Shown: positions 7,315-15,984, counted from the first letter of the stretch. The stretch is 46,750 nt of DNA from an uncultured Selenomonas sp. (GCA_905373085.1 CAJPRR010000004.1:1-46750); one strand, 5' to 3'. The notes: generated by a model not told the origin, from the letters alone. Numbers and translations are program-made.

Positions 7315-8196
7315 ATGGAAAGGGAACAGGCGAGGAGCGAAAGCGCAGCGGACACGGCGGGCGGCTCCTTGGCGGCGCTGCCGAAGTTCATCGACCTCGG
7401 CGCGTTCGCGCCCGAGTGCGAGAACAGCTTCGCCGTCGCCGCATCGCCTAGGGCGGAGATGCGCGTGACGGCGGAGATCGCGGATGCACGCGTTTCCCCC
7501 GAGGTCTTGCCGGCGGGGGCGGGCGGCTTCCTTCTGACGCTTCCCGCGATGCGCACGGGCACGGTTGTCTACGGCGCTCTCAGCGTGCGCTCGGCGAGCG
7601 AGGAGCGGCGCGTATTCATCGCGGGCGAGGCGCGTGCGGGTGCGCCGGCCGGGAGGGCGCGAAGCCCCGCGCCGCCACTCCCTCAGCTCGTGCGCGGCGA
7701 GCGGCTGCGGCTGGCGGGAAGCGAGAAGCTGGCATTTCTTTACGAGGACAATGGCCGCGAGCCGGGCGTCGAGGTCGACGCCTACGTGTTCCGCCTCTAT
7801 GCGGGCGGGCGCGTACATGGCGACGAAGATCTGATCTTCTTCGGCAACACACGCGCGGACGATGACAGCATCGAAGTGGATACGGCGGGCAACGTCGGTG
7901 CGAGAGTCGACATCGCCAAGGTTGGCGCGGCCGTCGAGCGCCTCGTCCTGTGCTTCTCGGTCTACGACGACGGCACGGGCAGGGATTTCTCTCATGTGCG
8001 TGCGCCGCGCCTGACGCTCGCGGAGGACGGCGTGCCAAAGTACAGCTTTCATCTCGACGCTCTGCAGCGTGAGAAGACGGTGAACGCGGCGGAGATTTAC
8101 CGTCATCGCGGCGCATGGAAGCTCAAGCTCGTCGGCGCGGGCTACGAGGCGGGACTGGCGAGACTCTGCGAGGACTATGGACTCAGCGTGGAATAG
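7315..8196 (+). CDS. TerD-domain protein with unrecognised N-terminal domain
   Basis: A 293-residue protein. The C-terminal half (about 125-293) is a TerD domain, recognisable from DEDLIFFGN and from AWKLKLVGAGYEAGLARL near the end. The first 115 residues, rich in Ala and alternating beta-like segments (MRVTAEIADARV, GTVVYGALSVRS), match no family I know; an Ala/Pro-rich linker joins the two. The acidic calcium loop is altered to VEVDAYVF and the second loop is missing most acidic residues. ATG 7315 is chosen over the longer upstream frame because AGGAGG lies 8 bases before it. It follows a terminator and leader hairpin and precedes the biosynthetic operon by 50 bp. Confidence 0.78.
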   Translation: MEREQARSESAADTAGGSLAALPKFIDLGAFAPECENSFAVAASPRAEMRVTAEIADARVSPEVLPAGAGGFLLTLPAMRTGTVVYGALSVRSASEERRVFIAGEARAGAPAGRARSPAPPLPQLVRGERLRLAGSEKLAFLYEDNGREPGVEVDAYVFRLYAGGRVHGDEDLIFFGNTRADDDSIEVDTAGNVGARVDIAKVGAAVERLVLCFSVYDDGTGRDFSHVRAPRLTLAEDGVPKYSFHLDALQREKTVNAAEIYRHRGAWKLKLVGAGYEAGLARLCEDYGLSVE

Positions 8197-8246
8197 CGAG
8201 GGGCGCGGCTTATCCGTGCTTCCTGAATATGGAGGTTTTACCCTGA

Positions 8247-9251
8247 ATGGAAGATAGGGAAATCTTGCAGTACAAGGTGGGCGGGCTTCTTTACATGCCC
8301 GCCTATCAAGAGAACATCGTGGAGAAGATTCGCCGGCGGGAGCACGAGCATCTGACGGCCATCTGCTTCTGTCTGGAGGATGCGATCGGCGACATGGCGG
8401 TCGCGGACGCCGAGCGAGCCTTGCGCACGAATCTCGCGGCGCTCAAGGAAGTCTGCAAAGAGGAGGGACGCGGGAAGCCGTTGCTCTTCGTGCGCGTGCG
8501 CACAGCCGATCACATGGAGCATTTTCTCGACTTCGTGGGCGCGGCGGGCGAGGTCTTGACGGGCTACGTTCTGCCCAAGGTGAATCTCGGCAACGTCGAG
8601 GCCTACATGGAGCTTATGCGAGCGGTCAATGACGGCGCGGCGAAGAAGCGCTACCTCATGCCCGTCCTCGAAAGTCCTTCCATCGCCGACATCAAGAGCC
8701 GCGCCGCCGTTCTCGGCGAGCTCAAGGCGATCTTCGACGCGCACAGGGAATACGTGCTGAACATCCGCGTCGGCGGCAACGATTTCAGCAACCTCTACGG
8801 CGTGCGCCGCTCGATCGCGCACACGATCTACGAGGTCGGCGTCGTGCGCGACATCCTTATCGACATTCTGAACATCTTCGCGCGTGACTACGTCGTCTCC
8901 GGCCCTGTCTGGAACTACTTCGGCGAAGACCCTGCGGGCGCGTGGGCGCGAGGACTCAAGAGGGAGCTGGAGCTCGACCGCTTGAATGGCTTCATCGGCA
9001 AGACGGTCATCCACCCTGCGCAGCTTCCCTTCGTCTTCGACAGCCTGAAGGCGGAGCGCGCCGACTACGAGGACGCGATGATGATCGTCGGTTGGCAGGA
9101 CGGGAAGGCGGGCGTGAAGAAGAGCTGGGACGGCACGCGCATGAACGAGGTCAAGACGCATGCCAAGTGGGCAAAGCGCGTGCTGACGCTCGCAGAAATC
9201 TATGGCGTCAAGGATGATGGGGCGGCAGCCGCCGCCGAGAGCAAAAGGTAA
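8247..9251 (+). CDS. HpcH/HpaI aldolase / citrate-lyase-beta-like protein of the Ter operon
   Basis: A 334-residue TIM-barrel enzyme related to CitE and HpcH, which cleave or form C-C bonds of CoA esters or keto acids using Mg2+. Visible family motifs are CLEDAIGD (metal-binding acidic pair, E44-D45), LFVRVRT (substrate Arg), LPKVN, MPVLESP, RVGGNDFSNLYG and GKTVIHPAQL. It begins a five-gene operon (8247-13239) with gaps of 1-17 bp or slight overlap. The same set (CitE-like lyase, ATP-grasp, PRTase-TRSP, PRTase-Pelota, HAD) is known next to terD genes and is thought to build a nucleoside-like metabolite. The substrate is unknown. GGAGG lies about 11 bases before the start. Confidence 0.85.
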   Translation: MEDREILQYKVGGLLYMPAYQENIVEKIRRREHEHLTAICFCLEDAIGDMAVADAERALRTNLAALKEVCKEEGRGKPLLFVRVRTADHMEHFLDFVGAAGEVLTGYVLPKVNLGNVEAYMELMRAVNDGAAKKRYLMPVLESPSIADIKSRAAVLGELKAIFDAHREYVLNIRVGGNDFSNLYGVRRSIAHTIYEVGVVRDILIDILNIFARDYVVSGPVWNYFGEDPAGAWARGLKRELELDRLNGFIGKTVIHPAQLPFVFDSLKAERADYEDAMMIVGWQDGKAGVKKSWDGTRMNEVKTHAKWAKRVLTLAEIYGVKDDGAAAAAESKR

Positions 9252-9263
9252 GGGGAAGTCTTT

Positions 9264-10280
9264 ATGCGTATATGGTTCAACCAATGGTTCAGCACGGCCT
9301 ACCATCTGATCGAGCTGATGCGGGCGGGATCGCCCGGGAAGTTCACGTTCGTCGGCTCAAGCGCCAATCCCAATGCACTCTATCGTCTCGTTTCCGACGA
9401 GTGGTACACGGAGCCTGCGCTTCCCGTCTCCGAAGAGTATGTGGAGTATTGCCTGGAATTCTGCAAGGCGCATCATATCGACGTCTTCTTCCCGCGACGC
9501 GCCCTGACGCTGCTCTCGCGCTATCGTGAGGAATTTCTTGCGGCGGGCACGAAGCTCGCCGTTGGCAGCGATTACAAGATCATGCGGCTCCTCGACGACA
9601 AGGCGGCGACGTATGCTTTCTTCGAGGCGCGTGACGCTTCCCTCGTGCCCGCGCATCTCATCGCCGGCACGTACGAGGAATTCTGCGCCGCCTACGAGAC
9701 GCTGCGACCGCACTGCAGGCGCGTCTGCTACAAGCTCACGAAGGACGAGGGAGCCGAGACCTTCCGCGTCATTGACGATACGCTTCTGCGCTCGGGCGAC
9801 GTGCGCCGCAAGCCCGGCATGAAGCTCACGTGGGACATGGCGCGCACGGTTGTCCGGGGCTACGACTTTTCCGTGCCCTTCATGCTCATGCCGTACCTCG
9901 AAGGGCAGGAGATCAGCGTCGACTGCCTGCGGACGCCCGGCGAGGAGATCATCATCCCGCGCTTCAAGACGAACCACCGCTATTCGGAAGTCCGCTTCGA
10001 TGAGGAGATCGTCGAGAAGTGCCGCACGATGATGAACCTCCTGCAGATCGATGTGCCGATCAACATCCAGTTCAAGGGCGACGGAGAGAAGTATTGCCTG
10101 TTGGAAATCAATCCGCGCATGTCGGGCGGCTTGCAGCTCTCGTGCCTCGCGACGGGAATCAACGTGCCCGATATCGCCGTCCATCAGCTTCTCGGCGAGG
10201 AAAAGCCGTGGCAGTACCCCGAGCGCCAAAAGATTTATCGCGTGGCGAATCTTGAGACGCCAAAGCGGCTCAAGGCGTGA
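9264..10280 (+). CDS. ATP-grasp ligase of the Ter biosynthetic operon
   Basis: A 338-residue ATP-grasp enzyme, a family joining a carboxylate to an amine or thiol through an acyl phosphate. The N-terminal part (1-95) is a Rossmann-like pre-ATP-grasp domain. LVPAHLIAGTYEEF and CYKLTKDEGAETF mark the ATP-grasp core, FMLMPYLEGQEISVDCL is the nucleotide-clamp region, and LLEINPRMSGG carries the Mg2+-binding Glu and Asn. The start lies 12 bp after the preceding gene, with AAGGGGAAG before it. In the operon it probably adds an amino acid or similar group to the product of the lyase or PRTase (inference). Confidence 0.88.
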   Translation: MRIWFNQWFSTAYHLIELMRAGSPGKFTFVGSSANPNALYRLVSDEWYTEPALPVSEEYVEYCLEFCKAHHIDVFFPRRALTLLSRYREEFLAAGTKLAVGSDYKIMRLLDDKAATYAFFEARDASLVPAHLIAGTYEEFCAAYETLRPHCRRVCYKLTKDEGAETFRVIDDTLLRSGDVRRKPGMKLTWDMARTVVRGYDFSVPFMLMPYLEGQEISVDCLRTPGEEIIIPRFKTNHRYSEVRFDEEIVEKCRTMMNLLQIDVPINIQFKGDGEKYCLLEINPRMSGGLQLSCLATGINVPDIAVHQLLGEEKPWQYPERQKIYRVANLETPKRLKA

Positions 10281-10290
10281 GGCGGGCGCG

Positions 10291-11415
10291 ATGAAGTACA
10301 TGGCAGACGCAGTGCTGCGCGTGGCGAGGCGAAACAGGAATAAAAAGCGCGGCTATCTGCTCGTCAATCCGCTGCAGGGAAAGCACATGCCCGTCGCGCC
10401 GCACGAAGCGCTCGACCTCATGGAAGCGCTCGGCGCGAAGGTCAAGGCAGCCGCGCCGGCGGCAAGGCTCGTCATCGGCTTCGCCGAGACGGCGACCGCC
10501 ATCGGCGCCGTCGTCGCGAAGTCGCTCGCAGACGAGTGCCTCTACGTGCAGACGACGCGCGAGGAATTGCCGTCCGGCGTGCGCACGATTGAGTTTTTGG
10601 AGGAGCACAGCCATGCGCCCGAGCAGCGACTCGCCGTCGATGCGCTCGAAGCGCAGCTCGCTGAGACGGATACGGTCGTCTTCGTCGACGACGAGATCTC
10701 GACGGGCAGGACGCTCTCTAACATCGTCGAGCAGATGAAGGAGAAGCTGCCCGCGCTCGGGGAGAAGAGGCTCGTCGCGGCGTCCGTCCTGAACCGCTTG
10801 ACGGCGTCCGATCGCGAGCGGCTCTTGGCGTGTGGCGTCGAGTGCGTCGCGCTCGTGGAGCTTGCGCCCGAAGACTACGAGGTGCGCGCGGCGGCGTTTC
10901 AAACGCGCGGGGCGGCGGACTGCCGCGTGCCGTCGCGACATTATCCCTATCGCACGCTTGCGCTCGGCGAGCACGCGACGCCGCGCACGGGCGTCGCGAT
11001 CGGCGACTATACGATCCTCTGGCAGGGTGCCGGACTCGTCCTCTCCGAGCGCATCGCTTGGGCGAAGCACGAGTCGATCCTCGTGCTCGGCACGGAGGAA
11101 TGTATGCTGCCGGGTCTTATGGTCGGCAGGGTCTTGGAGAGGAAGGGCTGGCAGAACGTCTTCTTCCATGCGACGACGCGAAGCCCCATCGGCATCTCGG
11201 AGGAAGCGGGCTATCCCATCGAAGCGGGCTGGCAGGTCAAGAGCTTCTACGGCGATGAGCGCGCGACGTACATCTACAACTTGCGGCCCTATCACCATGC
11301 CGTCATCGTCTCGGACACGGCGCACGAGGCGCACGAGGCGGTTGAGAGTATCGCCCGCGCCCTGCGCGAGAGCGGCTGCACAGACATCGTCTATCTGATG
11401 AGCCGCGACGAATGA
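10291..11415 (+). CDS. Phosphoribosyltransferase (ComF-like PRTase_2) with C-terminal TRSP domain
   Basis: A 374-residue two-domain protein. The N-terminal PRTase domain has the PRPP-binding loop VVFVDDEISTGRT (about 129-141). The C-terminal domain contains the diagnostic TRSP tetrapeptide (296-299, in HATTRSPIGIS) after which this Ter-associated family is named. It is expected to transfer a ribose-5-phosphate from PRPP to a base-like acceptor. ATG 10291 follows GGCGGGCG 10 bp after the ATP-grasp stop. The frame overlaps the next gene's upstream region, pointing to coupled translation. Function is inferred from domain architecture and operon context. Confidence 0.88.
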   Translation: MKYMADAVLRVARRNRNKKRGYLLVNPLQGKHMPVAPHEALDLMEALGAKVKAAAPAARLVIGFAETATAIGAVVAKSLADECLYVQTTREELPSGVRTIEFLEEHSHAPEQRLAVDALEAQLAETDTVVFVDDEISTGRTLSNIVEQMKEKLPALGEKRLVAASVLNRLTASDRERLLACGVECVALVELAPEDYEVRAAAFQTRGAADCRVPSRHYPYRTLALGEHATPRTGVAIGDYTILWQGAGLVLSERIAWAKHESILVLGTEECMLPGLMVGRVLERKGWQNVFFHATTRSPIGISEEAGYPIEAGWQVKSFYGDERATYIYNLRPYHHAVIVSDTAHEAHEAVESIARALRESGCTDIVYLMSRDE

Positions 11416-11432
11416 CGAGGAAGGAGCGGGCG

Positions 11433-12485
11433 ATGTTCAGTACATACAAGAAGGACGACGTGACGATCCTTTTGAAAGACATCACGGGAAAGCTCGACCC
11501 TCTGCCGACGGCAGAGAGGGAAAAGCTCATTCAGTCGGGCAGGCATTACTCGGAGATGCTGCCCTTGGAATACGAGCCGTCGGAAAAGTATTTGAAGGCG
11601 TACTTCGACGCGCTCTCGCGCTACGCCGAGATCACAGCTCATGCGGCGGCGAGTCTCGCCGAGAAGATTTACGAGGAGAAGGGCGCATCCGCCGCGCTCG
11701 TCTCGCTCGCCCGCGCGGGCACGCCCATCGGCATCTTGCTCAAGCGCTATATCAAAAGGCGCTTTGGCGCGGATGTCGCGCACTACACGATTTCCATCAT
11801 TCGCGGCAGGGGCATCGACAAGAACGCCATGGCGTACATCCTCGCGCGTCACGCGCCCGAGGCTCTGCAGTTTGTCGACGGCTGGACGGGCAAGGGCGCG
11901 ATCGCGCGCGAGCTCGCAAACGACGCGGCAGAGTTTCGCGGCGTGAGCGCGGGGCTTGCCGTCCTCTCCGATCCCGCCTATGTGGCGGAGAAATGCGGCA
12001 CGCACGAGGACTTCCTCATCGCGAGTTCGTGCCTGAACTCGACGGTGTCGGGGCTTCTGAGCCGCACGGTGCTGCGTGATGATTTGATCGGCGAGGCGGA
12101 CTTTCACGGCGCGGCCTTTTACGAAGAACTGCGCGAGAAGGATCTGACGTATGACTTCATCGAGGCGGTGGAAAGGTGCTTCCCCGAGGAAGCGCCGCCC
12201 GTGCGGGAGGAGGGCGCGGCGCATCGGTCGGGGCTTGCCGAGGTCGAGCGCATCGCGGGCGATTTCGGCATTCGCGACATCAACCTCGTGAAGCCCGGCA
12301 TCGGTGAGGCGACGCGCGTCCTCCTGCGCCGCCTGCCGTGGAAACTTCTCGTCAAGAGCCGCACGGACGAAGCGCGGCTCGGTCATCTCTATCAACTGGC
12401 AAAGGAGAAAGGCGTCGAGGTCGTGGAATACCCGCTGGAGAATTATCTTGCATGCGGACTCATACGCTCGCTCGCCGACAACTGA
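11433..12485 (+). CDS. PRTase_1 (StiP-type, often named cysteine protease StiP) with C-terminal Pelota domain
   Basis: A 350-residue protein. The N-terminal part is a second phosphoribosyltransferase-like domain with the glycine-rich loop VDGWTGKGAI (D149 region) where PRPP would bind. Older annotations call this family cysteine protease StiP, but the loop favours a PRTase. The C-terminal 100 residues (from about VKPGIGEATRVLLRR) match the Pelota-type RNA-binding domain, hinting that the product or substrate may be RNA-linked. ATG 11433 is preferred over 11412 because AAGGAG lies 7 bases before it. It ends 1 bp before the HAD gene. Confidence 0.82.
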   Translation: MFSTYKKDDVTILLKDITGKLDPLPTAEREKLIQSGRHYSEMLPLEYEPSEKYLKAYFDALSRYAEITAHAAASLAEKIYEEKGASAALVSLARAGTPIGILLKRYIKRRFGADVAHYTISIIRGRGIDKNAMAYILARHAPEALQFVDGWTGKGAIARELANDAAEFRGVSAGLAVLSDPAYVAEKCGTHEDFLIASSCLNSTVSGLLSRTVLRDDLIGEADFHGAAFYEELREKDLTYDFIEAVERCFPEEAPPVREEGAAHRSGLAEVERIAGDFGIRDINLVKPGIGEATRVLLRRLPWKLLVKSRTDEARLGHLYQLAKEKGVEVVEYPLENYLACGLIRSLADN

Positions 12486-12486
12486 A

Positions 12487-13239
12487 ATGAAAGACATCGT
12501 ATTCGCTTCCGACCTCGACAACACGCTGCTCTACTCGCGCAGTCACAAGCGTGAGGGCGATGTTTGCGTCGAGCATATCAAGGGCGAGGCGCACGGCTTC
12601 ATGACGCCGCTCGCCATCGAGCGTTTGCGCGAAGTCTCGCAAAAAATGCAGCTGATTCCTGTGACGACGCGCTCGATCGAGCAGTATCGGCGCATCGAGT
12701 GGCCGGAAGGCACGGCGCCCGAATACGCCGTGACGACGAACGGCGCGGTGCTCCTGCACGGCGGCGAGGTCGATGCCGCGTGGCGCAAGGCGCATGACGC
12801 TTTGATCGCTCCTGCACGGGAAGAGATCGCGCGCTGTCACGCGCTCTATCTGGGTGATCGCGCGTTCATCCGCTGCCGCATCGTCGACGACGCGTACCTC
12901 TTCGTCTACTGCGCCGACGGCGTGGACGCGCAGGCGATGGCGGAAAAGTGCCAAAAGCGGACGAGCCTTCGCGTCGAGCCGTCGGGCAGGAAGATCTACT
13001 TCTTTCCGCCGAAGCTCACGAAGGGCGCGGCGCTCCGTGAGCTTCGCCGCCGCTTCTCGCCGCGCAAGGTCTACGCCGCCGGCGACACGGCGATTGACGC
13101 GCCGCTCCTCGCCGCAGCCGACCGCGCCTTCGCCGCCAAGACGCTCGCGATGGAAGACGCCGCGCACGTCCGATGGCACGAAGGCTGCGGCGTATTCGCC
13201 GAATGGCTGCTCGGCGAGATATTGCGCGAGCTTGACTGA
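12487..13239 (+). CDS. HAD-family hydrolase (Cof / sucrose-phosphatase-like) of the Ter operon
   Basis: A 250-residue HAD phosphatase with motif I DLDNT (nucleophile D9, acid D11), motif II within VTTRS, and motif IV GDTAIDAPLL near residue 199. The cap arrangement resembles the Cof and sucrose-phosphatase subfamily. It is the last gene of the five-gene operon and starts 1 bp after the PRTase-Pelota stop. It probably removes a phosphate from the metabolite built by the upstream enzymes, a step expected after PRPP-dependent chemistry (inference). Confidence 0.86.
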   Translation: MKDIVFASDLDNTLLYSRSHKREGDVCVEHIKGEAHGFMTPLAIERLREVSQKMQLIPVTTRSIEQYRRIEWPEGTAPEYAVTTNGAVLLHGGEVDAAWRKAHDALIAPAREEIARCHALYLGDRAFIRCRIVDDAYLFVYCADGVDAQAMAEKCQKRTSLRVEPSGRKIYFFPPKLTKGAALRELRRRFSPRKVYAAGDTAIDAPLLAAADRAFAAKTLAMEDAAHVRWHEGCGVFAEWLLGEILRELD

Positions 13240-13250
13240 AAGAAGCGGCT

Positions 13251-13264
13251 TCTTGTGGTATAAT
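13251..13264 (+). promoter_or_regulatory. Extended -10 promoter for the Rpn-like gene
   Basis: TGGTATAAT (13256-13264) is an extended -10 element. TTGACT at 13232 is 21 bp upstream, rather far. The site overlaps the end of the HAD gene and gives the next gene its own transcript. Confidence 0.55.
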
Positions 13265-13282
13265 AAAGGAAGGAGCACGCCC

Positions 13283-14161
13283 ATGGCAAAAGGCCGCCAA
13301 TATCAAGACACCGTGTTCCGTGCGTATATGAATGACGTTGACCGTCTGAGAGATGTCGCAGGGGCGCTTCATGGAAGGACATACGCCTCTGTTGAGCGCG
13401 TGAGAATTGTGACGCTCGACGGAACATTTCTGTCACAAATGAAAAACGATATATCCTTTCTGCTAGCAGGCCGTCATTTGGTATTTATGGAGCATCAGAG
13501 CACGCTGAATCAGAATATGCCGTTGCGTTGCCTCTACTACCTCTGCGAACAGCTTCGCCAGTATATTCCGGCCAAAAGCTTGTATCAAAACAAGCAGATT
13601 CCCTTGCCAAGGCCGGAGTTCCATGTGTTCTACACAGGCAGCAAGGATACGTTGGAAACGGAGCAAATGAGATTGTCCGATGCCTATATGGAAGGCGAAG
13701 GAGACATCCATTTGGAACTCAAGGTTACTTTCCACAACATTGCCTATGGAAGTGAAAAGATGTTGCTGTGCATGAGCCGGCCGCTTCACGATTACAGCTT
13801 TTTCCTAAATTGCATCAAAACCAATATCGCAGGAGGCATGGAGCGCGTGCGGGCGATTCGCGAAGCCATGCGATATTGCATGGAGCATGACGTCATGAAG
13901 GAGTTTTTGCAAGAGCACGAAAGCGAGGTCATCGACATGGTCAATTTCGAGTGGAATCAAAAGGATTTTGAAGAGGCTGTTCGCGAGGAAGGTTGGGAAC
14001 AAGGTGCTGCTCAAGGTCGCGAGGAAGGTCGCGAGGAAGAAAAATCGGCCTTTATTCTCGGCATGCTGAAAGAGAAACTGCCGCTGGAAACCATCGCACG
14101 GGTGTCGAAAATGTCGGTGGAGCGCATTCAGGAGCTTGGCCGCATGCACAGTCTGCTTTGA
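13283..14161 (+). CDS. Rpn-family recombination-promoting nuclease / PD-(D/E)XK transposase-like protein
   Basis: A 292-residue protein of the PD-(D/E)XK nuclease family (Rpn or putative transposase). NDISFLLAG and FMEHQSTLNQNMPLR hold the likely catalytic D and E-x-Q residues. PEFHVFYTG is a further family motif, and the charged tail with repeated Gly-Arg-Glu-Glu (GREEGREE, about 245-255) is typical. Members are abundant and multi-copy in Selenomonas-like genomes. The gene is visibly richer in A+T than its neighbours and has its own promoter, suggesting it was acquired. It starts at ATG 13283 behind AAGGAG. No terminal inverted repeats were seen around it. Confidence 0.82.
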   Translation: MAKGRQYQDTVFRAYMNDVDRLRDVAGALHGRTYASVERVRIVTLDGTFLSQMKNDISFLLAGRHLVFMEHQSTLNQNMPLRCLYYLCEQLRQYIPAKSLYQNKQIPLPRPEFHVFYTGSKDTLETEQMRLSDAYMEGEGDIHLELKVTFHNIAYGSEKMLLCMSRPLHDYSFFLNCIKTNIAGGMERVRAIREAMRYCMEHDVMKEFLQEHESEVIDMVNFEWNQKDFEEAVREEGWEQGAAQGREEGREEEKSAFILGMLKEKLPLETIARVSKMSVERIQELGRMHSLL

Positions 14162-14182
14162 CGCGATAGAAAGGAGCATCGT

Positions 14183-14716
14183 ATGCAGGGCATTGTGAAG
14201 AAAGGGCCGCGCCTGCAATTTCGACAGGCGGAGGAAAAGGATCTCGACTACATCCTCGAAGTCGAATTTCGTCCCGAGAACGGCAAATTCGTCATTCCGT
14301 GGGAGCGCGAGGTGCATAGCCAGACGCTCAACACTGAGGGCGCGATTCATCTCGTCATCGAGCGCATAGACACCTTGGAGCCGGTCGGTTTTCTGATGAT
14401 CGCAGGGCTCAACAATCCGTCGAAGGAGATCGAGTGGACGCGCATTATCCTCGACAAGAAGGGCGAGGGCTACGGGCACGAAACGCTCAAGCTCCTGAAG
14501 TCGTGGGCGTTCGACGACCTCAAGTTCCATCGCGCTTGGCTCGACTGCAAGGACTACAACGCGCGCGCGCTGCATGTCTACGAGTCGGAAGGCCTCGTGC
14601 GCGAGGGACTGATCCGCGAGACGATTCTGACGGACGGCGTCTATGAAAACCTCGTGATTCTCGGTATCCTCGACCGCGAGTACTTCGCACGCAAGGAAAG
14701 GGGCGAGGAGCTTTGA
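14183..14716 (+). CDS. GNAT-family N-acetyltransferase
   Basis: A 177-residue acetyltransferase of the GNAT fold (RimJ/RimL or SpeG-like). The acetyl-CoA binding loop is KKGEGYGHETL (motif A, about 93-103), and the C-terminal NARALHVYESEGLVREG is the conserved motif B region. It transfers an acetyl group from acetyl-CoA to an amine; the acceptor cannot be told from sequence. GAAAGGAG lies before ATG 14183. It overlaps the start of deoB by 4 bp (TTGA). Confidence 0.85.
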   Translation: MQGIVKKGPRLQFRQAEEKDLDYILEVEFRPENGKFVIPWEREVHSQTLNTEGAIHLVIERIDTLEPVGFLMIAGLNNPSKEIEWTRIILDKKGEGYGHETLKLLKSWAFDDLKFHRAWLDCKDYNARALHVYESEGLVREGLIRETILTDGVYENLVILGILDREYFARKERGEEL

Positions 14717-15906
14717 AAAAGATCAAGCGCGTGTTCCTCATCGTGCTCGACAGTCTCGGCATCGGCGCGGCGCCCGATGCGGCGGACTTTGGCGACGGTG
14801 CGTGCAATACGCTCCTGAGCCTCGTGCGGTCGGAAGGATTTTCCGCGCCGCACCTCGCCTCGCTCGGACTCTTCTCCGTCGACGGCATCAAGGACGCGGC
14901 GGAGGCAGCCGCGCTTCGCGTGCCTGCGCCGCGCGGCGCTTTTGCACGCCTGCGGGAAAGCTCGCGCGGCAAGGATACGACGACGGGGCATTGGGAGCTG
15001 GCGGGCATCGTCGGCGAGCACCCGATGCCGACCTATCCCGAAGGATTCCCGCCCGAGATCATCGCCGCGCTTGAGGCGAGCATCGGCAGGAAGCTGATAT
15101 GCAACAAGCCGTATTCGGGCACGCAGGTCATTCATGACTACGGGCGCGAGCACATCGAGACGGGCGCGCTCATCGTCTACACGTCGGCGGACAGCGTGCT
15201 GCAGCTCGCGGCGCACGAGGATGTTGTGCCGCGCGAGGAGCTTTACGAAGTGTGCCGCAAGGCGCGTGCCATCATGCAGGGCAAGCACGGCATCGGCAGG
15301 GTCATCGCGCGTCCCTTCGTCGGCGAGTATCCAAACTACGAGCGCACGGCAGGCAGGCACGACTTCTCGCTCGAGCCGCCGGCGACCGTGCTCGACGCCT
15401 TGAAGGATGCGGGATTCGCCTCCATCGGCGTCGGCAAGATTTCCGACATCTTTGCAGGAAAAGGGCTCACAAAGAGCCTTGGCACGAACGAGGACAACGC
15501 CGACGGCATGAAAAAGACGAGCTCGCTCCTCGGCGAGGACTTCACGGGTCTCGCCTTCGTCAATCTCGTCGACTTCGATATGGTCTTCGGACATCGCCGC
15601 GATACGAGAGGATATGCACGCGCCGTCATGGAGTTCGACGCATGGCTCGGCGGCTTCCTCACGGCGATGAAGGAGGCGGACGTGCTCATGATCACGGCCG
15701 ATCACGGCTGCGATCCCGGTGCGCCCGGCACCGACCACACGCGCGAATACGTGCCTCTTCTGGCTTGTGGTGCGGCGGTACGCGCGGGTTGCGATCTCGG
15801 CACGCGCCCCGCATTCGCCGACGTCGGCGCGACCATCGCCGAGATCTTCGGCGTGGAGCTTGTGACGCGAGGGCGGAGCTTCTGGCGTGAGAGTGCCGCA
15901 GGCTGA
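14713..15906 (+). CDS. deoB: Phosphopentomutase
   Basis: A 397-residue phosphopentomutase, which interconverts ribose-1-phosphate and ribose-5-phosphate (and the deoxy forms) in nucleoside salvage. Alkaline-phosphatase-superfamily metal motifs are seen: VLDSLGIG at the N-terminus, DTTTGHWE with the phosphorylated Thr, DFDMVFGHRRD, and ADHGCDPG with HTREYVP near the end. Length matches the family (about 390). The start is TTG, overlapping the preceding stop; GAGGAG is only 2 bases upstream, which is close, but the first residues match other DeoB proteins. A terminator follows at 15985. Confidence 0.93.
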   Translation: MKKIKRVFLIVLDSLGIGAAPDAADFGDGACNTLLSLVRSEGFSAPHLASLGLFSVDGIKDAAEAAALRVPAPRGAFARLRESSRGKDTTTGHWELAGIVGEHPMPTYPEGFPPEIIAALEASIGRKLICNKPYSGTQVIHDYGREHIETGALIVYTSADSVLQLAAHEDVVPREELYEVCRKARAIMQGKHGIGRVIARPFVGEYPNYERTAGRHDFSLEPPATVLDALKDAGFASIGVGKISDIFAGKGLTKSLGTNEDNADGMKKTSSLLGEDFTGLAFVNLVDFDMVFGHRRDTRGYARAVMEFDAWLGGFLTAMKEADVLMITADHGCDPGAPGTDHTREYVPLLACGAAVRAGCDLGTRPAFADVGATIAEIFGVELVTRGRSFWRESAAG

Positions 15907-15984
15907 ACGCCGCACGCGAAGCTCGCGTCCCTGCAACAAGTTTCATCGCATGTACCCCTTTACGACTTGCGTACATAGAGCCTG

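Noticed and set aside
10291..12485. Interpretation of the gene at 11433 as a cysteine protease
   Set aside because: The name StiP protease is historical; the VDGWTGKG loop and the neighbouring PRTase-TRSP and ATP-grasp genes favour a phosphoribosyltransferase.
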